Shown in pieces: positions 43,959 to 56,320 of a stretch of DNA of 64,000 nt (position 1 is the stretch's first letter; every line of letters begins with the position of its first letter). This DNA is from an uncultured bacterium (GTDB lineage: Bacteria; Pseudomonadota; Gammaproteobacteria; Burkholderiales; Burkholderiaceae_C). The DNA is taken from contig CAIYQZ010000062.1 in assembly GCA_903928495.1 (NCBI GenBank), forward strand, positions 36,433 through 100,432, given 5' to 3'. The translations under genes and the position numbers were made by a program. The notes under the pieces are model-generated. The model saw only the letters and a program-made list of their open reading frames with translations. It searched no databases and was not told where the DNA came from.

Positions 43959-45173
43959 TCAACCCGGGCGGCACACGGCCGCTTCAAAGCCTGCAACACG
44001 CAGCGCTGCCAGAACCTGCTCGACATGGCCGGGCCCGCGCGTTTGCAACACCAGTTCTATTTCGACGTTTTGTGCCGCCAACAGGGTGAACGCGCGCTGG
44101 TGGTGTACCTCGTTCACGTTGGCCCCCACTTCGGCCACCGTTGCAGCGATGCGGGCAAGCGAGCCAGGCACGTCGCGGGTGTTCACGCGGATGCGGGCCA
44201 GCCGCCCGGCGCGCACCATGCCCCGCTCGATGATGGAGGCCAGCAACAGCGGGTCGATGTTCCCACCGCACAGCACCAGCCCCACGCGCTGGCCTTTGAA
44301 GCGCTCGGGGTGCTTCAGCAACGCAGCCAGCCCTGCGGCTCCTGCGCCTTCCACCAAGGTTTTTTCAATTTCCAGCAGCATGACGATTGCCTGCTCGATG
44401 TCGCCCTCGTCGACCAGCAGCCACTCGTCCACTGCCTGGCGCACCAGTGCTTGTGGCAGTTGGCCGGGTGTGCCCACGGCAATGCCTTCTGCGATGGAGT
44501 TTTGCGCGGTGGTGGGGTGTTGGCTGCCCGTCATGGCGTTGACCATGGCCGGAAAACGTTGGGTTTGCACACCCACCACGCGAATGCCCGGTTTCAGCGC
44601 CTTCGCCGCCGTCGCCATGCCGGCGATCAGCCCGCCGCCGCCCACGGCCACCACCAGCGTGTCCAGGTCGGGCACGGCATGCAGCATTTCCAGACCCACC
44701 GTGCCCTGGCCCGCGACGATGGCCGGGTCGTCATACGGGTGCACAAAAGCCAGGCCTTGTTCGCGTGACAGCTGGTAGGCATGTTCACGCGCTTCATCCA
44801 GGCTGTTGCCGTGCAGCACCACTTCAGCGCCAAAACCACGCGTGCGCTCCACTTTGATGCCGGGGGTGAACAGTGGCATCACGATCACGGCGCGCCGCCC
44901 CAGCTTTTGGGCGTGGTAGGCCACGCCCTGTGCGTGGTTGCCCGCCGACATGGCCACCACACCTTGCGGGATGGTGCCCCCCGCGTCCATTTGCAGAAGT
45001 TTGTTGCAGGCCCCGCGCTCCTTGAACGAAGCGGTGTACTGCAGGTTCTCGAATTTCAGAAACACCTGTGCGCCCGTGAGCTGTGACAGCGTGCGCGATT
45101 CCACGCACGGCGTGTTCAATACCTGGCCCTGCAGGCGGAGCGCAGCTTGTTCGATGTCGGTGAGTGTGACCAT
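43959..45173 (-). CDS. ilvA: Threonine ammonia-lyase with ACT domain
   Basis: 404 residues from ATG 45173. A PLP-dependent enzyme that deaminates threonine to 2-oxobutanoate. Seen: the PLP lysine in YTASFKERGACNKLLQ (~residue 54), SAGNHAQGVAYHA, the glycine loop VGGGGLIAGMATA, and a single C-terminal ACT domain (VPGSLARIAATVAEVGANVN). The size is the ~400-residue single-ACT type, shorter than the 514-residue E. coli IlvA, so a catabolic or dual role is possible and the symbol is not certain. Confidence 0.9.
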   Translation of the reverse strand: MVTLTDIEQAALRLQGQVLNTPCVESRTLSQLTGAQVFLKFENLQYTASFKERGACNKLLQMDAGGTIPQGVVAMSAGNHAQGVAYHAQKLGRRAVIVMPLFTPGIKVERTRGFGAEVVLHGNSLDEAREHAYQLSREQGLAFVHPYDDPAIVAGQGTVGLEMLHAVPDLDTLVVAVGGGGLIAGMATAAKALKPGIRVVGVQTQRFPAMVNAMTGSQHPTTAQNSIAEGIAVGTPGQLPQALVRQAVDEWLLVDEGDIEQAIVMLLEIEKTLVEGAGAAGLAALLKHPERFKGQRVGLVLCGGNIDPLLLASIIERGMVRAGRLARIRVNTRDVPGSLARIAATVAEVGANVNEVHHQRAFTLLAAQNVEIELVLQTRGPGHVEQVLAALRVAGFEAAVCRPG

Positions 45174-45275
45174 GATTGGTTGTGGCAAGTCTCAAGTTGA
45201 ACGGCGTCTGGAGTATGCTGAATCCATTGTGCGGCCCTGTGGCTTGCACCACAGCATTCACAAAAGGAGACCGGC

Positions 45276-46433
45276 ATGAAAATCACGCAATGCATTGCGG
45301 GCCTTGACGGGTTTGGTGTAGCCGACCTGGCATCACTGTCGGCGTTGCAGCCCCAGCTCATTCTGGTGTTCGGCAGCCTTGCCGCAATGGATGGGCTGGA
45401 CATGCCCGCACTGCAGCGGGCCGTTCCCAAGGCGCAATGGATCGGTTGTTCAACCGCAGGCGAGATCTCTGCCCGTGGCGTCGCTGACAACACACTGGTG
45501 GCCACCGCTCTGCACTTTGACACGCCCGCGTTCCGCGTCGTGTCCGAGCCGTTGGCCAACATGGCCGACTCGCTGGGCGTGGGTCAACGGCTGGCGGCGC
45601 GCCTGACCAGCCCCGACTTGCAACATGTGCTGGTGCTGGGGCAAGGTGCCCACATAAACGGCAGTGCCCTTGTCGACGGCCTGGTGGGCGGGTTGGCCAA
45701 ACACGTCACGGTCACCGGCGGATTGGCCGGTGACGGCGGTCAATTCACCGGTGCCCGCGTGCTGGGCCCCAACGGCGTGTCGAAAACCGATGTGGTTGCA
45801 CTGGGCTTCGATGGGCCGGGTTGGTCTGTGTCGCACGCTTCATTTGGCGGTTGGCAGCGTTTTGGGCCGGTGCGACGTGTCACGCGGGCCCAAGGCAATG
45901 TGCTGTACGAACTCGATGGCGAGCGTGCGTTGGACATTTACAAGCGGTATCTGGGTGAATATGCGGCGCAGTTGCCAGCCTCGGGGCTGTTGTTTCCATG
46001 GTCTGTGCTGGGGGAGGACCAGTCTGCCGTCGGCCTGACCCGCACCATCCTGGGAGTTGACACACACGAAGGCAGCCTTGTGCTGGCTGGTGATGTGCAT
46101 GAGGGCGGGCACTTGCAGCTCATGCAGGCGTCCGTCGATGCGCTGGTGGAGGCTGCTCAAACGGCCGCTGAAAACGCCCTGGGCGAGGCCGACCCCAGCT
46201 CGCCCGCGCTGGCCTTGCTGGTCAGTTGCGTGGGCCGCAAACTGGTGATGGGCGCCCGCGTTGACGAAGAGGTGGAGGCTGTCGGGCATGCGCTGGGCGC
46301 GCACACCACGTTGACCGGCTTTTATTCCAACGGTGAAATCAGCCCTCACATGCACACCATGGACTGCAAGTTGCACAACCAGACCATGACCATCACCCTG
46401 CTGCGCGAACTGCCGGGCCCTGGCCGAGCATGA
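45276..46433 (+). CDS. FIST domain signal-sensing protein
   Basis: 385 residues, preceded by AAAAGGAGA. FIST-N is recognised from WIGCSTAGEISARGVADNTL and VTVTGGLAGDGGQF, FIST-C from GVDTHEGSLVLAGDVHEG, the CVGRKLVMGARVDEEVE segment and TLTGFYSNGEISPH. FIST proteins are proposed to bind small ligands such as amino acids and to pass the signal to kinases or cyclases. It overlaps the start of the downstream hybrid kinase by four bases (ATGA), so the two probably form one sensing unit. Confidence 0.92.
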   Translation: MKITQCIAGLDGFGVADLASLSALQPQLILVFGSLAAMDGLDMPALQRAVPKAQWIGCSTAGEISARGVADNTLVATALHFDTPAFRVVSEPLANMADSLGVGQRLAARLTSPDLQHVLVLGQGAHINGSALVDGLVGGLAKHVTVTGGLAGDGGQFTGARVLGPNGVSKTDVVALGFDGPGWSVSHASFGGWQRFGPVRRVTRAQGNVLYELDGERALDIYKRYLGEYAAQLPASGLLFPWSVLGEDQSAVGLTRTILGVDTHEGSLVLAGDVHEGGHLQLMQASVDALVEAAQTAAENALGEADPSSPALALLVSCVGRKLVMGARVDEEVEAVGHALGAHTTLTGFYSNGEISPHMHTMDCKLHNQTMTITLLRELPGPGRA

Positions 46434-48475
46434 CCCCTGCCAAGCTGCTTCAGCGTCAGTTGCGGCAGCACTGGGGCGCAGCCACGCCTGAAGCACTGGC
46501 TGTCTGCCTGAAATCCCTGGCTGAGGTGGCCAGCCACCCTGATACCCCGGTAGAGGCTCGCCAAGCCCTGGCGGGGCTGCCGCGGCTGCTGGAGCAGGTT
46601 GACGGGGTGTACCAGCAGATGGAACGAGACCTCGTGCTCAGCCAGCGCAGCCTGGCCCTCAGTTCCAGCGAGCTCAACGAGGTCAACCAGCGGCTGAGAA
46701 ACGAGTCTGCCCAGATGCAGCGCGCCACCTCCAGCCTGCTGCAGACCCTCAATCAACTGACACAGGGGCTGGACGAAGTTGCCTCTGCGGAAAGCCTGCC
46801 GGTCCCGGGTCCGGCCCCAACACCGTCAGAACCTGCGCAAGGCGATCTGGCGGGCATTGCCCAGCGCATGGCGCAGCTGGTGCGTGCGCATGCCATCGCG
46901 CGCCAGCAGCTGTACGCCAGCGAGCAGCGCCTGCTGCTGGCGGTGCAGGGCTCCAACATTGGCCTGTGGGACTGGAACCTGCAAACCCACCACGTGCATT
47001 TCAGCGACGAATGGGCCGCCATGCTCGGGTTTGCCGTGAGCGACCTGGCTCCCCACTACACCAGCCTGATTGGACTGCTCCATCCGGATCAAGCCTTGCG
47101 CTTTGGCAACGAAATCGGGGCTTACTTCGACGCTCGGCGCACCGACACCTTCCGTACCGAAGTGCAACTGCGCTGCAAAGACGGCACCTACAAATGGGTG
47201 GCTTTCACCGGCCGTGTGGTGGAGTACGACGCTGACGAGGAACCCGTGCGCGCCACAGGCGTGAGCATGGACATTTCGGCCAACAAAGCCTATGAGCAAG
47301 CCATGGCCGCCGCCCGTGACGCGGCCGAGGCGGCGAGCCGTGCCAAGGGAGACTTCCTGGCCAACATGAGCCATGAGATCCGCACCCCCATGAACGGCAT
47401 TCTGGGTCTGACCGAGTTGTGCCTCGCCACCTCACTGGATGCCGAGCAGCGTGGATACCTGGAGATGGTCCACACGTCGGCTCGCTCGCTGCTCACGGTC
47501 ATCAATGACATCCTGGACTTCTCGAAAATCGAGGCCAACAAGCTCGACATCGAGCACCAACCCTTCAACCTGCCTCAGGTGATCAGGCACACCCTGGCCC
47601 CGCTGAAGCTGCGCGCCGAAGGGCGTGACATCGCACTGCGCACCGAACTCGCGCCCGGCCTGCCGGAGTGGCTCTCTGGCGACGCTGGCCGGCTGCGACA
47701 GGTCTTGCTCAACCTGGTGGGCAATGCCATCAAGTTCACCGAGTCTGGCCATGTGACGCTGGGTGTGGAGGTGGTGCCTGCCGCACCCAATGGGCCCCCG
47801 CTGTTGCGCTTTTCAGTGCAAGACACCGGCATTGGCATCGCTCCGGACAGGCTTGCCTCGGTGTTTGACGCGTTTTCCCAGGCTGATACGTCCATTTCCC
47901 GCCGCTTTGGCGGCACAGGGTTGGGTCTCACCATCTCGTCTCGCCTGGTGCGGTTGATGGGAGGTGAGTTGCAAGCCAGCAGCCAGTTGGGCGAGGGCAC
48001 GCGCTTCTGGTTTGACCTGGCGCTGCCGCTGGCCCAGGCGCCAGCCCCCGATCTCTCACCTGCGTCGGATGAGTTGCCACAGGGGTTGCGCGTGCTGGTG
48101 GCCGAAGACCACCCCATCAACCAAGTGGTGGCTCGCAAAATTCTGGAGCACCTGGGCCAGCAGGTCACCTTGGTGGCCAACGGTGAGCTGGCTGTGGCCA
48201 CCTTTGTGAACCAGCCTGAGAACCAGCGTTTCGACCTCGTGTTCATGGATATTCAGATGCCTGTGCTGGATGGCTTTGCCGCCGCCCGGTTGCTGCGTGC
48301 ACATGAACTGCCTCTGGGTCGCCGCACCCCCATTCTGGCCATGACAGCCCATGCCATGGAGGGCTACCGGGAGCAGTGCCTGGCCGGGGGCATGGACGGC
48401 TACGTCACCAAGCCGGTTGAGCGCAAACAGCTGGTGCAGGAAATGCGCCGAGTCCTCAGGCTGGCTGCGGATTGA
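46430..48475 (+). CDS. Hybrid histidine kinase (PAS-HisKA-HATPase-REC)
   Basis: 681 residues, soluble. An N-terminal coiled-coil-like region (~residues 45-150), a PAS domain (~165-290, [18 protein letters not shown], closing with [17 protein letters not shown]), HisKA ([20 protein letters not shown]), HATPase ([39 protein letters not shown]) and a C-terminal receiver ([35 protein letters not shown]). No membrane helices. Translationally coupled to the FIST gene, which likely provides the input. Its 3' end overlaps the recQ 3' end by 20 bases on the opposite strand. Confidence 0.93.
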   Translation: MTPAKLLQRQLRQHWGAATPEALAVCLKSLAEVASHPDTPVEARQALAGLPRLLEQVDGVYQQMERDLVLSQRSLALSSSELNEVNQRLRNESAQMQRATSSLLQTLNQLTQGLDEVASAESLPVPGPAPTPSEPAQGDLAGIAQRMAQLVRAHAIARQQLYASEQRLLLAVQGSNIGLWDWNLQTHHVHFSDEWAAMLGFAVSDLAPHYTSLIGLLHPDQALRFGNEIGAYFDARRTDTFRTEVQLRCKDGTYKWVAFTGRVVEYDADEEPVRATGVSMDISANKAYEQAMAAARDAAEAASRAKGDFLANMSHEIRTPMNGILGLTELCLATSLDAEQRGYLEMVHTSARSLLTVINDILDFSKIEANKLDIEHQPFNLPQVIRHTLAPLKLRAEGRDIALRTELAPGLPEWLSGDAGRLRQVLLNLVGNAIKFTESGHVTLGVEVVPAAPNGPPLLRFSVQDTGIGIAPDRLASVFDAFSQADTSISRRFGGTGLGLTISSRLVRLMGGELQASSQLGEGTRFWFDLALPLAQAPAPDLSPASDELPQGLRVLVAEDHPINQVVARKILEHLGQQVTLVANGELAVATFVNQPENQRFDLVFMDIQMPVLDGFAAARLLRAHELPLGRRTPILAMTAHAMEGYREQCLAGGMDGYVTKPVERKQLVQEMRRVLRLAAD

Positions 48476-50327
48476 GGCCGGTCAGCACCGCCAGCACCTG
48501 GGGGCCGTAGGCCTCCAGTTTCTTCTGGCCCACACCGGGCACCCCCTGCAAATCGCCCAGGCGCTGGGGTTGTCGCTCGGCCAGGGCGCGCAAAGTGCTG
48601 TCATGAAAAATCACGAACGCGGGCAGGTTGTGCTCTTTGGCCACGCCGGCGCGCCAGGCCTTCAGCGCCGCAAGGGCCAGGGTTTGCGCCGGGTCCAGGT
48701 CGCTCTCTACCTTGGGCACTGTGGCACCCCGGCGGCTGCCGCTGCCACGCTGGCGGCCACCGGCAGCAGGGGGCTGGGCCACACGCAGGCTCAGGCGCTC
48801 TTCACCCTTCAGAATGGCCCGCGCACCGTCCGTCAGCGACAGGGTGTTGAACCCGTCGGTGGCCACAGCCACCGCTTCGCGGGCAATGAGCTGGCGTAGC
48901 AGGCTGCGCCACTGCGTTTCGCTTAAATGCGCCCCAATGCCAAAGGTGCTCAGTCGTTCATGCCCGTATTGGGTCACTTTGTCGGTGGCTTTGCCGCGCA
49001 AGATGTCCAACAGGTGGCCCGCACCAAACGCCATGCCACTGGCCTGCTGCACCCGGTAGATGCAGCTCAGCAGCATGCGGGCAGGCTCGGTGGCATCGAG
49101 CGTTTCAGGGGGTTGCAGGCAGTTGTCGCAGTTGCCGCAGGGTTGCGACGCTTCGCCAAAGTAGCCCAGCAACTGCACGCGGCGGCAATCGGTGGCTTCG
49201 GCCAGGCCCAGCAGGGCGTCGAGCTTGCCGCGCAGCACGCGCTTGAACTCGTCGCCGGCCGGGCTTTCGTCGATCATGCGGCGCTGGTTCACCACGTCTT
49301 GCAGGCCGTACACCATCCAGGCATCGGCGGGCTCGCCGTCGCGTCCGGCACGCCCGGTTTCCTGGTAGTAGCCCTCGATGTTTTTGGGCATGTCCAGGTG
49401 GGCCACAAAACGCACATCGGGTTTGTCAATGCCCATGCCAAACGCAATGGTTGCCACCACCACCACGCCGTCTTCGCGCAGAAAACGGTCTTGGTGCGTC
49501 TGGCGCAAGCGGCTGTCCAGGCCTGCGTGGTACGGCAGGGCGTTGATGCCTTCGCGCGCCAGCAGTTCGGCCACCTCTTCCACGCGTTTGCGGCTCTGGC
49601 AATACACCACCCCGGCCTCGCCCGCGTGCTCGCGCTGGATGAAGCGCAGCAGTTGCTGGCTGGGGTCGGTTTTCTCGACGATGGTGTAGCGGATGTTGGG
49701 CCGGTCAAAGCTGCTGACAAACTGGCCAGCATTTTCCAACTGCAGATGGGCCACCATGTCTGCGCGGGTGAGGTCGTCGGCGGTGGCTGTCAGGGCCATG
49801 CGGGGCACCCCAGGGTAGCGCTCGTGCAGCACACTGAGGTTGCGGTACTCGGGCCTGAAGTCGTGGCCCCACTGGCTCACGCAGTGTGCCTCGTCGATGG
49901 CAAACAGCGCCAGCAGCCCGCGCTCGTGCAGTGAATCGAGCAGGGCCAGAAAGCGGGGCGTGGTCAGGCGCTCGGGCGCGGCGTACAGCAGGGTCAGCTC
50001 GTCTCGCAGCAGTTGTTTTTCCACCTGCGCGGCTTCGTCCATGCTCAGGCTGCTGTTCAAGAACGCGGCCGACACCCCGGCCTCGTGCAGCGCGCCCACC
50101 TGGTCGTGCATCAGCGCAATCAGGGGCGACACCACCACGCTCACGCCCTGGCCGGCGCGGTGTTTCACTATGGCAGGCACCTGGTAACACAGGCTTTTGC
50201 CGCCGCCGGTGGGCATGAGCACCAAGGCATCGCCTCCGCCCAGCACATGGGCCACGATGTCGGCCTGCGGCCCGCGAAAGGCGGCGTAGCCAAACACCTC
50301 TTCCAGCACCGCGTGGGCGTGCTCCAT
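48456..50327 (-). CDS. recQ: ATP-dependent DNA helicase RecQ
   Basis: 623 residues from ATG 50327; ATG 50342, inside a dispersed repeat, is an alternative. Helicase motifs in order: [47 protein letters not shown] and [11 protein letters not shown] zinc-binding region follows ([20 protein letters not shown]), then RQC and a C-terminal HRDC domain ([12 protein letters not shown]). It acts in recombination and replication-fork repair. Length is normal for full RecQ. Confidence 0.97.
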   Translation of the reverse strand: MEHAHAVLEEVFGYAAFRGPQADIVAHVLGGGDALVLMPTGGGKSLCYQVPAIVKHRAGQGVSVVVSPLIALMHDQVGALHEAGVSAAFLNSSLSMDEAAQVEKQLLRDELTLLYAAPERLTTPRFLALLDSLHERGLLALFAIDEAHCVSQWGHDFRPEYRNLSVLHERYPGVPRMALTATADDLTRADMVAHLQLENAGQFVSSFDRPNIRYTIVEKTDPSQQLLRFIQREHAGEAGVVYCQSRKRVEEVAELLAREGINALPYHAGLDSRLRQTHQDRFLREDGVVVVATIAFGMGIDKPDVRFVAHLDMPKNIEGYYQETGRAGRDGEPADAWMVYGLQDVVNQRRMIDESPAGDEFKRVLRGKLDALLGLAEATDCRRVQLLGYFGEASQPCGNCDNCLQPPETLDATEPARMLLSCIYRVQQASGMAFGAGHLLDILRGKATDKVTQYGHERLSTFGIGAHLSETQWRSLLRQLIAREAVAVATDGFNTLSLTDGARAILKGEERLSLRVAQPPAAGGRQRGSGSRRGATVPKVESDLDPAQTLALAALKAWRAGVAKEHNLPAFVIFHDSTLRALAERQPQRLGDLQGVPGVGQKKLEAYGPQVLAVLTGLNPQPA

Positions 50328-50340
50328 GGCGCTCACAGGC

Positions 50341-50378
50341 ATAGCAAACAAATGAATACCATCAAGCGCTGGGTACCA
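50341..50378 (-). repeat. Dispersed GCGCTTG...GCTATGCCTG repeat, copy C
   Basis: On the minus strand: AGCGCTTGATGGTATTCATT followed by TGTTTGCTATGCCTG; the end matches copy A (TTTGCTATGCCTG) and again supplies a possible ATG, here for recQ. Confidence 0.5.
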
Positions 50379-50393
50379 AAAAGGGTATGAAAA

Positions 50394-50786
50394 TCACATT
50401 TGTTCCCAAGGCAGGCCTTCGAATCGCCAGCCGCTGACGGTGGAGCGGTGGAAACGGTCGTCCAGCTCGCCTTCAAACCCGTGCAGCACATTCACCACGT
50501 CGGAGAAGCCTGCCGCTTCAAGCGCCAGGCCGGCTTCAACCGTGCGCTTGCCGCTGCGGCAAATCAGCACCACCGTGCGGGTTTGGCTGCCTGCCTCCCG
50601 CTCCACGGCGGCGGCAAAGGCGGCGGGGTTGGCCGTCAGGTCGGGGTATTCGTACCAGGGAATGTTCTCCACACCGGGCGGACGACCCACGTAGAGCGAT
50701 TCGATTTCCATGCGCACGTCCACAAACAGGGCATCGGGCTGCGCTTGTACCAGGGCCCAGGCTTCGCGGGGGGTGAGGTGTCTCAT
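50394..50786 (-). CDS. Rhodanese-like domain protein
   Basis: 130 residues, a single rhodanese domain. Begins RHLTPREAWALVQAQPDALF, with VDVRMEIESLYVG, then the active-site loop VVLICRSGKRTVEAG (Cys at about residue 92) and EAAGFSDVVNVLHGFEGEL. Single-domain rhodaneses carry sulfane sulfur for thiosulfate/glutathione persulfide metabolism or tRNA thiolation; the partner is unknown. A gap of 66 bases separates it from recQ. Confidence 0.93.
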   Translation of the reverse strand: MRHLTPREAWALVQAQPDALFVDVRMEIESLYVGRPPGVENIPWYEYPDLTANPAAFAAAVEREAGSQTRTVVLICRSGKRTVEAGLALEAAGFSDVVNVLHGFEGELDDRFHRSTVSGWRFEGLPWEQM

Positions 50787-50907
50787 GGGGCGTTATTGTC
50801 GGGCATGCCCTGCGGCACAACCTCTCGCAAAACGCGGGAACCGGTTGCACTGTCGTGACATCTGATACGTTACCGGACGCCTTCCACCCCCCCAAAAGGA
50901 ATAACCC

Positions 50908-51339
50908 ATGAAACCCATCGCTCAATTGCTCAAGCCCCACCACCACCCGGACGCTCTGCGCGTGTCGCCCACTGCCACGGTTTACGCTGCGCTGGAGCTC
51001 ATGTCTGAAAGAGGCGTTGGGGCCTTGATGGCCATGGACGGCGACAAGTTGGTGGGCATTTTTTCGGAGCGCGACTATTGCCGCAAAGTGGCCCTCAAAG
51101 GCCGCAACTCCAAAGACACCCTGGTGGCCGACGTGATGACGTCGGAGGTTTTCAGCGTTGCCGGTAACACAGGCACACGCGCCTGCATGCTGGTGATGCG
51201 AGACAAGCACTTTCGGCACTTGCCTGTGGTTGACAACGGTGTGGTGCTTGGCCTGGTGTCGATGCGCGACATCATGGACGACGTGGTGTCCGACCACGAG
51301 CAAACCATTTCGCACCTGGAGTCGTACATCAACTCCTGA
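50908..51339 (+). CDS. Two-CBS-domain protein
   Basis: 143 residues, almost entirely a tandem CBS pair: first at ~15-70 (VSPTATVYAALELMSERGVG, LVGIFSERDYCRKVAL), second at ~78-135 (VMTSEVFSVAGNTGTRACML, FRHLPVVDNGVVLGLVSMRD). Such stand-alone Bateman modules bind adenine nucleotides and regulate other proteins. An AGGAATAACCC ribosome site precedes it. Confidence 0.93.
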   Translation: MKPIAQLLKPHHHPDALRVSPTATVYAALELMSERGVGALMAMDGDKLVGIFSERDYCRKVALKGRNSKDTLVADVMTSEVFSVAGNTGTRACMLVMRDKHFRHLPVVDNGVVLGLVSMRDIMDDVVSDHEQTISHLESYINS

Positions 51340-51351
51340 GGGTCAGTCTGA

Positions 51352-53502
<2,151 letters not shown>

Positions 53503-53615
53503 CCCCTGCTGGCGGTGCTGTGGTGGCCAGATTGCCACACTGAATGGTTCGCAAACGCACGATTCAGCGGTATTCTGTGGCATCGGTCACACACGGCCTC
53601 CATCACCGCCTCACC

Positions 53616-54092
53616 ATGCATGCCCTCAAAAGTGCGCCTTTGCGCAAGCAGCACGAGTCTTTGCGCAAACACATTGCGGCCATCAAAAAGCTGTTGAACC
53701 CTTTCCTGCTGGTGCAAAGCGCCAGCGAGGCCCGCAGCCTGATCACCCAACTGTTTGGCGAGTTGGGCAAACACCTGCAGCAAGAAAGCAAAGAGCTGTA
53801 TCAGGCGCTGGACGAAGGCACCGATGAAGCGGCCAAGGCCATGTCGGCCAGGTTCGGGATGGAAATGAAACAAAAGCTCCCCCAACTGGCCGAGTTCAAC
53901 CGCAACTGGCCCAACTCCGATGCCATTCGTGGCAACGGCAGCGCGTTCATCAAAGACGCCGACGCAATGCTGACGTGGTTGGAGAAACGCTTCATTGCCG
54001 AAAACAACGAGCTGTACCCGCTGCTCGACAAGCAAGACCTGGCGCGCATGGCGATTTCTGACAACCCGGAACTCAAAATCGCGCGCATCTGA
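53616..54092 (+). CDS. Hemerythrin-like four-helix protein
   Basis: 158 residues from ATG 53616. Helical throughout, with hemerythrin HHE-like pieces: LRKQHESLRKHI near the start, LGKHLQQESKELYQ in the second helix and FIAENNELYPLLDK at the end. Some expected metal-ligand positions are not His (for example the Arg-Phe before IAEN), so diiron binding is uncertain. It may act in oxygen or iron/NO sensing. Convergent with hsdM. Confidence 0.7.
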   Translation: MHALKSAPLRKQHESLRKHIAAIKKLLNPFLLVQSASEARSLITQLFGELGKHLQQESKELYQALDEGTDEAAKAMSARFGMEMKQKLPQLAEFNRNWPNSDAIRGNGSAFIKDADAMLTWLEKRFIAENNELYPLLDKQDLARMAISDNPELKIARI

Positions 54093-54122
54093 GGGGCGGC
54101 CAGGTCCGCTCGTGCTTGGCAG

Positions 54123-55634
54123 TTACTCGGCAAGCTCCGGCGCCAAATCCCCCGCAATCAGCCTGAACTGCTCCAGCGCAGCCTGCAGGTCTTCCACAAT
54201 TTCCTGTGCAATTACGCCGGGTGGCGGTAGGTTGTCGCTGTCGGCCAGGCTGTCGTCTTTCAACCAGAAGATGTCCAGGCTGGCCTTGTCGCGGGCCAGT
54301 AGCTCGGCGTGGCTGTAGGTGCGCCAGCGGCCTTCAGGGCCTGAGCCTTTGGCGGAGTCCGCTTCGGCTGACCAAGTGGGCTGGCGCTGGTGTCGGTTGC
54401 CTGCTTTGTAGAGATCCACAAACTCGGCCAGGTCTTCCTTGCGCAGCGGGTTGGTCTTCAGGGTGAAGTGCTGGTTGGTGCGCAGGTCGTAAATCCACAG
54501 TTGCGTGGTCCACGGGGTTTCGCTGGCGGGGCGCTTTTCAAAAAACAGCACATTGGCCTTCACGCCCTGCGCGTAAAACAGGCCCGTGGGCAGGCGCAGC
54601 AGGGTGTGCACGTCGCACTCGTGCAGCAGCTTTTTTCGAATGGTTTCGCCCGCGCCGCCTTCAAACAGCACGTTGTCGGGCAGCACCACCGCCGCGCGGC
54701 CATGGGTTTTGAGCAGCGTTTTGATGTGCTGCACAAAGTTCAGCTGCTTGTTGCTGGTGGTGGCCCAAAAGTCGTCGCGCTCGATGGTGTCTTTTTCGGT
54801 GCTGGTGCGCCCGTCTTCGCCCACGATGACCGTGCTGCTTTTCTTGCCGAAAGGCGGGTTGGCCAGCACCACGTCAAACCGCTGGCCGGGGTCTGCCGCC
54901 AGTGCGTCGCCTACTACTACCGGTACTGCCTTTTCAGAGCCAATGCCATGCAGCAGCAGGTTCATGGCGGCCAGCCGTGCCGTGCTTTGCACCAGCTCGT
55001 AGCCGGTAAAGGCCTGTTCCTTCAGGTGTTTGAGCTGCTCGCGCGTCAGGTTTTTGTGGTGCGCCACCACATGGTCATGCGCGGCAAACAAAAAGCCCGC
55101 TGTGCCACAGGCCGGGTCACACACGGTGTCGCCGGGCTGCGGGGCCATGCACTCCACCATGGCGGCAATCAGGGCGCGGGGCGTGAAGTATTGGCCTGCG
55201 CCGCTTTTGGTGTCTTGCGCGTTTTTCTCCAGCAGGCCCTCGTAGGCGTCGCCCTTCACGTCGGCGCCCAGAATGGTCCAGTTCTCGGCGTTGATCAGGT
55301 CCACCACCAGGCGGCGCAGTTTGGCTGGGTCTTGAAACTTGTTTTGTGCCTTGCCAAAAATCAGCCCCAGCGTGCCGCGTTCCTGGCCCAGGCGCTCCAG
55401 CATGTGGCGGTAGTGGTCAAACAGCTCATCGCCGTCGCGCTGCAACAGCGTCGGCCATGCATAGGCGGCGGGCACGATGCTGGGCTGGTTGTAAGGCGGC
55501 TGGCTGCGCTCGTCGGCCATTTTCAGGAACAGCAGGTAAGTCAGCTGCTCCACATAGTCGCCATAGCTCATGCCGTCGTCGCGCAACACGTTGCAATAGT
55601 TCCAGAGCTTCTGGACGAGGGTGGATGTGTTCAT
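54123..55634 (-). CDS. hsdM: Type I restriction-modification methyltransferase subunit HsdM
   Basis: 503 residues. N-terminal HsdM helical domain (YCNVLRDDGMSYGDYVEQLT), the SAM motif CDPACGTAGFLFAAH, and catalytic NPPF in VVLANPPFGKKSS, the N6-adenine class. The length is normal. Its ATG overlaps the stop of the upstream nucleotidyltransferase gene (ATGA, 55631-55634), so it is coupled to it. The target-recognition subunit gene seen in this window is 8 kb away at 63.4 kb. No hsdR is visible. Confidence 0.95.
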   Translation of the reverse strand: MNTSTLVQKLWNYCNVLRDDGMSYGDYVEQLTYLLFLKMADERSQPPYNQPSIVPAAYAWPTLLQRDGDELFDHYRHMLERLGQERGTLGLIFGKAQNKFQDPAKLRRLVVDLINAENWTILGADVKGDAYEGLLEKNAQDTKSGAGQYFTPRALIAAMVECMAPQPGDTVCDPACGTAGFLFAAHDHVVAHHKNLTREQLKHLKEQAFTGYELVQSTARLAAMNLLLHGIGSEKAVPVVVGDALAADPGQRFDVVLANPPFGKKSSTVIVGEDGRTSTEKDTIERDDFWATTSNKQLNFVQHIKTLLKTHGRAAVVLPDNVLFEGGAGETIRKKLLHECDVHTLLRLPTGLFYAQGVKANVLFFEKRPASETPWTTQLWIYDLRTNQHFTLKTNPLRKEDLAEFVDLYKAGNRHQRQPTWSAEADSAKGSGPEGRWRTYSHAELLARDKASLDIFWLKDDSLADSDNLPPPGVIAQEIVEDLQAALEQFRLIAGDLAPELAE

Positions 55635-56320
55635 GGGTTTTGCAAGTTGGAAATTTTGACCAGGCGCTGCAGCACAAGGCCGGCACGCGTGCTCTGTGAA
55701 ACGATGCCCGGCAACGCGTTGGTGAAATCGGGGTGGTTCAAAACGCCCTGAACAACGGTTGAGACAAATTGGCGTACGTCGGGCGGGGCTGTTGCCAACT
55801 CATCGACCAGTTCAGGGCGGCCATCCACCACGGTGATGACATCTTCCAGATCGTGGCTCATGTAGATGTCATTGTTGCCCCGGTCTTTAAAGGCCTCCAG
55901 CTTCGTCGCCATGAAATACGGTGCCGACAAATGCCGCAGCACCAACCCCGACGGCAAGGCTGTGCTGAGTGCCGCTTCAAAACCCGGCTTGTACCAGCGG
56001 TTGGCAAAGCCCAGCACTTTTTCGTCCAGCGGCACCAAGTCAAGTTGCATGCCATTCCAGTACCAGCGAAATGGTGGCGTGTTGTCGGCCATGGTTTGCT
56101 CGAACCCAAGTGCCATGAGCTGTTGAGCCAGTGCGTGGTACCCCACCAAAGACGCCACCTCCACTATGGCATCCACATCTTCGGTGGCTCTGGCGTCGGC
56201 CACCGTGGGTTGTGTGATCAGCAGGCCCGTGGCGCAACCACCCACAAACACCACCTGTTCACACAGCGAGCCCATGGCGTGTGCAATGGACGTGAGCAAC
56301 GCGATGTTGGGGTTAGCCAT
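55631..56320 (-). CDS. AbiEii-like nucleotidyltransferase-fold protein
   Basis: 229 residues. The N-terminal segment VVFVGGCATGLLI then ATEDVDAIVEV gives the GG...DxD layout of nucleotidyltransferase-fold proteins such as AbiEii toxins; MQLDLVPLD could contain a third acidic residue. YFMATKLEAFKDRGNNDIYMSHDLEDV is typical of the AbiEii/MNT side of this fold. In AbiE-type systems the toxin is controlled by a partner regulator. Here an HTH gene overlaps its start by eight bases and hsdM overlaps its end, an unusual three-gene arrangement. Whether it is a toxin, an accessory of the methylase or a regulator cannot be decided from sequence. Confidence 0.75.
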   Translation of the reverse strand: MANPNIALLTSIAHAMGSLCEQVVFVGGCATGLLITQPTVADARATEDVDAIVEVASLVGYHALAQQLMALGFEQTMADNTPPFRWYWNGMQLDLVPLDEKVLGFANRWYKPGFEAALSTALPSGLVLRHLSAPYFMATKLEAFKDRGNNDIYMSHDLEDVITVVDGRPELVDELATAPPDVRQFVSTVVQGVLNHPDFTNALPGIVSQSTRAGLVLQRLVKISNLQNP

